Of a stretch of DNA of 64,000 nt, positions 55,527 to 64,000 are shown piece after piece (within the stretch, counting starts at the first letter, position 1; every line of letters starts with the position of its first letter). This stretch comes from Raffaelea ambrosiae (lineage: Eukaryota; Ascomycota; Sordariomycetes; Ophiostomatales; Ophiostomataceae). The DNA lies in contig PCDI01000012.1 in the NCBI GenBank assembly GCA_002778195.1, positions 1,149,801-1,213,800 on the forward strand. The letters run 5' to 3'. The notes beneath the pieces were generated by a model, which saw nothing but the letters and a program-made list of their open reading frames with translations, ran no database searches and was not told where the DNA came from. The position numbers and the translations under genes are program-made.

Positions 55527-58500
55527 ATGGCTGCCACCACTCTGACTCAGTCACCTCTGGATGCATTCCCTGCGGGCGGCTTGGGCAGCAAGACCTCGGT
55601 CCAGGTGCAAACAACGGCTGTGGAACCGGACATCCCTGCACCCAGATATGTCTATGATCTTTTGTTGCAGCGAATCCAAGAGACTCCCAATGGGCCCTTC
55701 TTTGGCTACCCAGCCTCGCCCAAGGGAAAGACCGACTACGTCTTCCATACGGCCAAGGATCTCGATCGATATGCCCACGCGGCTGCCTGGCAGTACTTGC
55801 GGGATGGTGTCGTTCCTGAGGTAAGACCGACTGTCCAGTGCAGAGACAAGGCTGAGAGCAGTGCTGAGCAATGCTAACGAGAACAGCATCCAACCCCACA
55901 AAAGGCCGAGGTCATTGCACTTCTAGCCACGTCCAACGACGACTACGTGGTCTCCATGTTTGCCCTGTCCCGACTGGGCTTTTCCATCCTCTTCCTGTCC
56001 AACAGACTGGCTCCTGACGCCATCATCAATCTTATGCAGAAGACAGACTGCTCCAAGATGATTGTCTCGCCACAATATGCGGCCACCGCGGCGGCACTGC
56101 GCGATGAACACAAATACCCGGTGTCCGTGTACGACATTGTCCACAAAGCCCAGTATGCGTGGGCCAAGGCAGACCCAGCCAGCCTGCAGCCGCTCCCGGA
56201 CACCGCCCCATCGGCCGCCGACCCGTCGACACTCATCTCGTTCATCATCCACTCGTCCGGGTCCACTGGCCTTCCCAAGCCCATCTTCCAGACGCATGCC
56301 GCCTGTCTGGCCAATTACTCGAGCGGCATCCCGTACCGGGCCTTCGTCACTCTTCCGCTGTTCCACAACCATGGCATATCCACCTTCTTCCGCGCATTGT
56401 GCTCCGGCAAGCAGGCGTCCCTCTACAATGCAAACTTGCCATTGGTGGGAAGCACACTGGTTGAGTCCATCCAGACAGCCCAGCCGGAAAGCCTCCACTG
56501 TGTTCCGTATGCGCTCAAGCTCATGGCCGAGGACCCCCGAGGTGTCGACACACTCAGACAACTCAAGCTGGTTCTGTTCGGCGGCAGCAGCTGTCCTCTG
56601 GATTTGGGCGACCGCTTGGTTGCGGCGGGTGTGTACCTCGTCGGCCACTACGGCGCGTAAGTCACTTACTTACTCACTTGCCTACACTTGCTTCATGATG
56701 CCATGGTGTCACTACTGTCTCGTGCTGACCAAAATCCAGAACCGAGATGGGCCAGCTGATGACCTCCTTCCGCGACCCGGAGAAGGACAAAGACTGGGCG
56801 TACATGCGGCCCATGCCGCTGGCCAAGCCGTTCCTGCGCATGGTCCCTCGCGGGTCCAACACGTTTGAGTGCATGGTCCTCGACGGCCTGCCGTCCAAGG
56901 TCATGGCCAACTCGGACGACCCGCCCAACTCGTACTACACGCGTGATCTCTTCGAACCCCATCCCACGCTGCCCGATGCCTGGCGCTACATCAGCCGCAT
57001 CGACGACCGTGTCACGCTCGTCAACGGCGAAAAGGTGCTGCCCATTCCCTTTGAGCACCGCATCCGTCAGAGCGACCTCGTCAAAGAGTGCTTGGTGTTT
57101 GGCATCGACAGGGTCGTGCCCGGTCTGGTCGTGATCCCGAGTGACAAGGCCATCGCCCAGGGCCTGTCTGACAAGACAGCGTTCCTCGATGCTTTGATGC
57201 CCGAGATCGAGGCCGCCAATGCCCACGCGGAGGCCTTTGGGCGCGTCTCTCGCGAAATGGTCGAGGTCATGGATGCGGACACTGCGTACCCTGCGACCGA
57301 CAAGGGAACGGTCGTTCGCGCTGCGTTCTACAAAAAGTACGCAGACACCATCGATGCCGTGTATGCCCGCTTCGAGCAGACGGCAAGCGGGAGTGATAGT
57401 TTGCTGGCCCTGGGCCAGACGGAGCTCGAGGCCTACTTGCTCGGCCTGTTCACCAAAAAGCTGCGTGTCAGCGGCGTGCAGGAGACCACCGACCTTTTTG
57501 AGGCGGGCGTGGACAGCCTGCAGGCCATCACGGCCCGCGCGCAGATCCTGCGGGAGATCGATCTCGGCGGCAAAACACCCGCGCAGAACGTCGTCTTTGA
57601 GTTCCCCACGGTCCGTCTGCTGGCGCAGCACCTCGTGGGCCTCCGGACCGGATCCAGCTCGGAGGACAGCACCGCCGCCGACGAGATCCAGGCCATGAAG
57701 GACCTTATTGCCAAGTACAGCGACTTCTCTGCCTACTCGGCCCGCCAGAAACATGCCACCACATCTCCCGTGGAAGCCGAGGGCGTCCTGTTGACCGGCG
57801 CCACCGGCTCGCTGGGCGCGCACATCCTGAGCCAGCTCGTGGCGCTGCCACACATTGCGCACGTCTACTGTCTTGTGCGGGCGTCTTCGCGGGAGACGGC
57901 CGAGGCGCGTGTTCGGAGTGCCCTTGCAGCGCGGGGCCTGCCCCCGTTGACGGCCGAGGAGTCCACGGGCAAAGTGGTTTGCCTGCCGGCCGACCTCAGC
58001 CAGGCGACGCTGGGCCTCGATGGCGACGCGCTGGCCCAGCTTCGCCGCCATCTCACAACGGTCGTCCATGCCGCCTGGGCCGTCAACTTCAACCTCGGCG
58101 TGCGCAGCTTCGAGTCGCACCACATCCGGGGAACTTACAACCTGCTGAATGTGTGTCTAGGCACGGACACAAGTGCGCCGGCGCGGCTCTTCTTCTGCTC
58201 GTCCATCTCGGCCGGCGCCGCCACGCCCATTCCCGGGACTGTGCCGGAGACGTACATTGACAACCTGGCGCACGCGCAGCCGATGGGGTATGCGCGGTCC
58301 AAGGTGGTCACGGAACACATCATCCATGCCGCTGGCCAACAGACGGGCATGACTGCGCGCGTGTTGCGTCTGGGCCAGATTGTGGGCGACGCGGAGCACG
58401 GTATCTGGAACACGACAGAGGCGATTCCACTGATCTTCCGGAGCGCGCTGACGACGGGCACGTTGCCGGCCCTGAATGAAGTGAGTGCTGTCTCTGTCTG

Positions 58501-59028
58501 GCCTCTTTTTTTTTCTTTTTTCTTTTTTTTTTCGCTCATTACGTGGTGCTAACTCTGTAGACTCCTTCTTGGTTGCCTGTGGACAAAATGGCTCGTTCCG
58601 TGGTCGAGTTGTCTGGCCTTGCCCAGCCCAACACGGCGTCTGGTCCTGTGGCCACGGACGACTGCCTCGTCTACCAAGTGCAGAACCACCGCCTCTTCAA
58701 CTGGACAAACGATCTGCTTCCTGCCTTGCGGGCAGCTGGGCTCCAGTTCTCCACCGTGCCGCAGCGTGAGTGGGTGGCCGGTCTCCGGAAGTCTGATGCT
58801 GACCCGGCGCGCAACCCAACCATCAAGCTGCTCGACTTCTTCACGGAAAAGTACGACAACGACCGGCCAGGCCGTGCGGGACTGGTCTTTGCGACGCGCC
58901 GTACAGAAGAGGCCAGCCAGACAATGGCGGACGGCTTTGATGTTATTGGCAGCGGCCTCGTCGAGAAGATGGTGGCGTGGTGGCAGACGCAGTGGCAAGA
59001 AGCGGAAGGAGCAAAGGGGCAACTGTAA
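55527..59028 (+). CDS. NRPS-like carboxylate reductase (A-T-R architecture)
   Basis: Four exons (55527-55820, 55887-56656, 56740-58480, 58561-59028) give 1090 aa. The adenylation domain spans about 40-530, with the phosphate-binding loop FIIHSSGSTGLPKP (~219), LPLFHNHGIS and the YGATEMGQ motif, which is rebuilt across intron 2. A carrier domain follows (~570-650): DLFEAGVDSLQA has the Ser that takes phosphopantetheine (about 613). A reductase domain of the thioester-reductase/NAD-binding-4 type closes the protein: VLLTGATGSLGAHILSQL (~705) binds NADPH and PMGYARSKVVTE holds the catalytic Tyr/Lys (~871/875). There is no condensation domain, so it should activate one acid and release it as an aldehyde or alcohol, like fungal aryl/alkyl acid reductases. 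It is not the lysine enzyme Lys2, which is larger. Confidence 0.94.
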
Positions 59029-61520
59029 CTAGTTAAGAGAAGAGGAGGATGTCTGTAAGCGAGACCGGTGGGAGCACGGCAAGGAAAGACCGGCTTCGTA
59101 CATAGGTAGAGACATACATTAGTGGCAGATTGGCGATCCGAACCGATAAATACATACACAGTAGTTAGATTGGACTTGTAAGACACATCTTTGTTCCACA
59201 TTGTTTCAGCAACAACAGTGGCGTTTCTTAACCCCCCCCCCAACCAAACCCACGATTGTTGCTGGTACATGCCTCTCGACAGGGATGGCCTCTTCTTCTT
59301 CTTCTTCATGAAACAAGCCTCTTTGGCCCTAGTTTCGTCGGCTCCGTTCTTTGCAGCTCTCGTACCCGTCGTTGGACCCCCAATTTCTCCGGCGTTTGAT
59401 CTCGCTGTTATGGCACTTGGTGGGAACCGTTAATCTGGGATCGCCCAGCCCATATTTTTGCCTCCGGTGCCGTTCCAAGGGAGGAATTGGCCACCACCAC
59501 CACCACCATCAGGTGCCACCCAACTGCCACCCGATTACCACCCAACTGCCACACAACCGCCACTCGCCACAACTCAGACCGCCGATGTGAGCGGGGCGGA
59601 CAAGCATCGCGCTAAAAGGCTTTCGAGCTCCGCTGGTTAGGCCATTCTCGGAACGGCTTCCCCGCCGCGACCTTCCCAAACACAGCCCGCCAACTGCCTC
59701 GTTGGCGCTGGGGACGGGGGACTGGGGACCGACCAAGCTGGCTGTTCACCGCCTCGATGCGTGAAATAGCAAGAGAGGGAAAATAAAAAAAAGAAGAAAA
59801 GTGAAAAAACTATCTGAGCAAGCAAAAGGGGGGGGGCCGTCCAGTCCAGCTTCGCAACTTCGCCGACGCACGTGCACAGAGAAATAGAGGGAACAGCACA
59901 GAAGAGAAGCAGGTCGGGGATCCGAGTTCTGGGGTTGGGAGCTGTCAAAGTCAGCGCCGACAACAAGCCGAAGTCCTGCCAGAAGACAGACCGCACACGA
60001 CAGTGGCTGCCCTGAATGTCCAACCGACACAGCGGACACTAGCCCCCAATCCGGGCTGTCTGCCAGCAGTCCTGAACCGGACGGCACGTTCCATCAAAGC
60101 ACAAGCAGCTTGCCAGCTTGTCAGCTTGCCAGCTTGCCAGCTTCCAGGAACCAGCTGTCTCCCAGACATCCTGCCCGTTCCATCTTTCACGCAAGCCACC
60201 AGGCGGTGACCAACCAGCACGGAACGAGCTCTCCTCTTTGCCGGGGCGTGCTGCCGCGCTAGCGAGACAAGGGACCAGCCACCAGGGCCACTGGACCGGC
60301 TCATTGAGGAACCAAAACAGAAGAGCAAGCAAAAAAAAAAAAAAAAGGGCACTGTACCCACGCAACTGCTCTGCAAACACTAGTTCACAGGTCCGCCAAC
60401 CACCGCGCACCTCCCCGCTCATACCCACCGCGCAGTGGCATCTTTTCTGTTGGCGGTTTTTGTGGACTGGATTCTTCCTCCTCTTTTTTCTCCTTTGCTC
60501 CCCCAGGAACAACGGTGTGCGTCCTTCTGCATCGCGCACCTCGACGTCCGAACAGCCTCGAGTTCTTTGACACTTCACGTGCAATTTTCTTTTTCTTTTT
60601 TTTAACTTTTTGCAGTTTAAACTTTTTGCAATTTTTCCCCCCTTTTTTTCCCTCTTGTATTTGCCCAACCAGTCTGCAATCAACGGTGTTGTTTGGGAAG
60701 GCACGCTCCTGCCAAGGCCAAACATTCTTCCTTTTCCGAGGTCGCTCTCTCCCTAGCCGGCCCCCTGCGTCCTCTCTCTTGTCCTCTGCTCCCCCCAGCC
60801 CCGCCATTCCTGAGCATCTGCAAATCGCCAGCCCAAACTGCTTGTGACGATTTAATTTGCCCTTTTTTTTTTTTGCTGGTATTTTTTTTGCCGTTGGGGT
60901 TTTTTTTTCCCTTTTTAATTTGGCTCGCTCCATGACCACAACCCGCCCAAGCTTCCCTACTCACGACGACAGCGCAACCTGCGCACCTGCTAGCAGCACG
61001 ACGTAACAACAACAATATTGCCAGAACACGAAGCAGCACGACGCGGCTAGCCCAGCACGCAGACGGCCCGCTATCTGCGACCTGCCCCCCTCCTTTGACC
61101 ATTCGAAGAAATCCTGGCCAGCCTGGCCGTCCACGCAAGAACAAGGCGGCCACCCGACCCTTGTGCTGTTTGCTCTCTTTTTTTTTTTTGCTATTTTTCT
61201 TCGCTCCGACGGTCTGGACGTTCCGTGCCCGACCCCGCTCCCTCGCACCTGCCTGTCACCCGTCGACAGCTCGCCTGAACCCTGAACATCGCGTTCTCCT
61301 CCACGCACTCCATTTTCCAACACACGCGTGGCCGACGACTCTGCCCTTTCTTGTGCCTATCCGCCACGCACAATCCATATTCCCCCGCCCCAACTGCTTC
61401 CGTGCCGCATGCACGCAGCACCGGCCGCTTCTTCCGACCCCGGCCAGCATCTCCGCCAGCCTCCTCCTCCTGCATCCCGTGTCCACTAGAGCAGCCTTGC
61501 TTCCCATCGCGCCCGTCACG
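59029..61520. other. Long intergenic region upstream of the DUF7918-type gene
   Basis: About 2.5 kb. The first part should hold the 3' UTR of the NRPS-like gene; the last ~1 kb is strongly C/T-rich in the sense direction and looks like a long leader. It contains an 8-base tandem repeat at 60106-60145 and a (CCA)n-rich patch at 59491-59580. No gene was supported. Confidence 0.45.
60106..60145 (+). repeat. 8-base tandem repeat, five copies
   Basis: Units of CAGCTTGC repeat five times with single changes (one T, one CC ending). It lies in the gap between the NRPS-like and DUF7918-type genes. Confidence 0.85.
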
Positions 61521-63700
61521 ATGCCGTGCTTCAAGGGCATCGCGGTGAGCATCCACGCCAACGGGGCGCCGCTTCCCGAGCATGGCATCCAGAAGCAGTC
61601 GCGCGTGTCGCGCATCAACAGCTACATCCCCGTGCCCCAGCCGCAGCTCTCCGCGGACTCGGGCAAGCCCGAGCCCGCCAAGTTTGCCATTTCCATCACC
61701 CTGCTCACGCCCGGCCTCGCCATACCATACTCGACCCCGAAGCCGTCCGAGTCGAATCCGTACCCGAAGCCGCAGATGGTCGGCGAGCTCGCCCCCGCCG
61801 ACGGCCGCTTCAGCGGCATGGTGACGCCCTACATTCCCATGACGAACTCGGAAAACGAAACCATCGCCGCCTACATCTACTTTGACGGGCGGGCAAAAGA
61901 GGAGGTGGCCACGCTGCTGCGGCCAGGCGAAGAGACCTGGGTCAACAGCAGGTGGGTCCAAGTGCCCGAGGCGGAGGGCGGCGGCCTCGCCGAGCGCGAG
62001 TTTCTGTTCCGCGAGGTCGGCCTCGAGCGCTGGCTCAACGGCCTGGACCTGGAGGGCCACGACGCCGCCGCCAAGCTGGAGAAGCGGAGGCAGCGCTTCG
62101 AGCGCCGCCGCAAGCGCCAGGAAGCCGCCTCGGCGGCCCATCAGAACGGCAACAGCAGCCACAACAACAACAACAACGTCGGTCCGGCGTCCGGCGTCTC
62201 CTCCTTGCATCGGCGGAAGAGCAGCGCCGGCCGCGACACGCTGCGGTACGGCGGCGCCGACGCGCAGTCGCCCGTGGAAGCCATCGGCGACGACATGTCG
62301 GACGACAGCGAGTCGTCCGACGACGAGCCGCCCGAGGCCACGGGCCAGATCAAGGTGGCTATGTTCCGCGTGTTGGCTTCGGGTGAGATCAAAAAGGGCG
62401 AGTATTCACCGCAGTTTGATGCCCACGACGACGACGACGAGACCGAGGGCGGCGCCAACGGCGGCAGCAACGGCGTCGAGCCGGATGTCGAGCACACCAC
62501 GAGCTTTGCCAAGCCAAAAACCCTGGATCCCAAGACGATCTCAACGCAAACCGTCACCGGCATCGATGGACCGGACAAGCCCTATGCCACATTTACATTT
62601 TTCTACCGAGGTGAACGTACGTGTTTTTTGGGGGTTTTTTTTGTCGGACTTTCTTTTGTCGTTTTCTATTTCTTTCCTACCTTCCTCTTCTTTCGACTCT
62701 GGCTTCTCGCCATATCCTCGACCATGCTTGGGAGCTTCCACTGACACAAGATCACCTGGACAGGCCAGCTGCAGAAGATGGGCGTTGTGCAGTCGTCCAA
62801 GAACCCGCAAGCCACACCCACGAACCTCAAGCGCCGGTCCGCCCAGCTCGACTTCTCCAATATTGGCCCGTTGAAGACCTCGGGTACCGTCGGTTTCTCG
62901 GCCTTCCGCGACCAGGACACGGATGCGGCCCGGCGGAAAAAGAGCCACAAGAAGAACAACGGCAGCATCAGCGCGGGGGCCGTCATGGACGAGGATAGTG
63001 ACGACGACGATGATGATAATGACAAGATCCTAAGCAAGCTGGAAGAAGTGGATGACAAGGACGCAAAGTCGGGGAAGCTTACCCCGGACGACGCGCAGTT
63101 TTCAGGCGAACTTGCAGACGGAGTGAATCGCATTCGCGTATGTTGTCTTCTTCCCCCCCCCCCGGTTTCTTCTTTTTTTTCTCCCCCTTTTTCCTGTTCT
63201 CCGTCTCCTCTCCGTCTCCTCTCCGTCTCCTCTCCCTCTCTAACCACTCCCAACAGTTAAAGAGGCAACACTCAGTGGGGCCGGATGCCGTGGGTGGCGG
63301 CCTGGCCGGCGCGTTTAGCAAATCCCCCAGCAACGGTCCGTTTGGCGGAGAGCTGACGCCGCCAAGCTCAAACACGGCGGCCGCAGGGACAACAGGCGCA
63401 TTAGGCACGACACCCTCCGCCACCGCAGGAGCATCGACAGCGGCCAACCCGCCCACGCCGGGCGTGAGCACGTCCATCTTTGGCGGCAAGGGAGGCCTGC
63501 CGGACGATTCCATTGTAGGCAGTCCGCTGAAGAAGCACCGCCCTAGTCTGGTGGGTGGCTCGGACAGTGATGGTCGAGGAGCCTCGTTTCCACCGGCACT
63601 GGGCGACATTCTCGCAAAAGCAGAGGCTGCACAGAGCCAGAAACAGAACCCAGCAACCAAGACGGCCACGGTGACGGAAGAGGACGAGGAGGAGTTGTAG
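61521..63700 (+). CDS. Fungal protein with a conserved N-terminal DUF7918-type domain
   Basis: Three exons (61521-62616, 62764-63137, 63257-63700) give 637 aa. The joins are YRGE-RQLQKMGVVQ and NRIR-LKRQHSVGPD. The start MPCFKGIAVSIHANG is the conserved opening of this fungal family; the frame is open upstream but that part looks like leader. The conserved domain covers roughly 1-210 (FAISITLLTPGLAIPYSTPK, IAAYIYFDGRAKEEV, EREFLFREVGLERWLNGL), with a final strand near 355 (YATFTFFYRGE). The rest is disordered: Asp-rich tracts (DSDDDDDDNDK), basic patches (RRKKSHKKN) and a Ser/Gly/Pro tail. It resembles a nuclear or chromatin-associated protein, but no function is known and none is claimed. 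Confidence 0.82.
63182..63240 (+). repeat. TCTCCGTCTCC-type tandem repeat in intron 2
   Basis: CTCTCCGTCTC units of about 10 bases repeat roughly four times within the 119-base intron 63138-63256 of the DUF7918-type gene, extending its polypyrimidine tract. Confidence 0.75.
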
Positions 63701-64000
63701 AGAAAGGTTGTGGGGGAAGGATGGAAAGGCGACAAGAAAGAAAAAAAAAACAGCATGGGTACAAAGAAAAGAAGAAGAAAGAGGGAAAGAAAAAGAAAAA
63801 AAAAGCACAAAATTTGACGCCAGCGGAGAGAGCAGCCCTACACCAGCTGGTTCAGAACCCGCCTCTGTTCGATGGGACACAGGCATCGTCGTACAAACCA
63901 ACCCATATGAGCTTCTTGAGTCCAAACATACCCACAAAGGATAGGCAAGTATTTTACGTTTAATTGTCTGGATAGTCGCTTTTTTTTTTCTTGAGTTTCC
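63701..64000. other. 3' end region at the right edge
   Basis: Purine-rich sequence after the stop of the DUF7918-type gene, then a short stretch that reads as open frame in two frames. No start, domain or splice evidence supports a new gene before the window ends. Confidence 0.4.

Noticed and set aside
56693..58123. A 476-codon reverse open frame inside the NRPS-like gene
   Set aside because: Antisense shadow; the forward frame carries complete A, T and R motifs.
63721..63963. A short forward open frame at the right edge
   Set aside because: It begins in Lys-rich low-complexity sequence, has no known domain and lies directly after the DUF7918-type stop, so 3' UTR is more likely.

Overview
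The window is nuclear DNA of a filamentous ascomycete, most likely a Sordariomycete. The evidence is GC-rich coding sequence, short introns with GTACGT/GTAAGT-type donors and CTAAC-like branch sites, Zn2Cys6 and NRPS-like genes, and protein architectures typical of that class. The order cannot be fixed from sequence alone; long alanine, glutamine and serine runs would suit Ophiostomatales, but this is a guess. I support 18 protein-coding genes, with splice sites worked out by hand and checked by reading-frame arithmetic. I saw no tRNA, rRNA, transposon with recognisable coding capacity, or CRISPR array.

The first 43 kb is mostly conserved housekeeping sequence: a U2SURP/SR140-like splicing factor cut by the left edge (-), a sarcosine/fructosyl-amino-acid-oxidase family flavoenzyme (+), TATA-binding protein (-), ETF:ubiquinone oxidoreductase (-), an IMPACT-domain protein (-), a PhyH-type dioxygenase (+), an OMS1-like methyltransferase (+), a GDS1-like winged-helix protein (-), the CCR4-NOT scaffold NOT1 (-), a Cdc15/Hof1/Imp2-type F-BAR-SH3 cytokinesis protein (+) and seipin (+). 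Several large gaps (7.3-10.1, 24.5-28.0 and 59.0-61.5 kb) hold no convincing gene. They contain microsatellites, pyrimidine-rich leader-like sequence and a recurring TACTATGTAC motif.

From 43.5 to 59.0 kb six metabolic and regulatory genes sit together: a D-galactonate-dehydratase-like enolase-superfamily enzyme, an aldo-keto reductase, an anion:cation-symporter-type MFS permease, a putative cyclase (kynurenine-formamidase fold), a Zn2Cys6 regulator and an A-T-R carboxylate reductase (NRPS-like). The dehydratase, reductase and permease look like a sugar-acid uptake and catabolism module. The regulator and the NRPS-like reductase next to it look like a small secondary-metabolite locus. Whether the six genes form one cluster or two adjoining ones is the main open question, and I rate it the most interesting part of the window. 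The right end carries a fungal DUF7918-type nuclear-looking protein.
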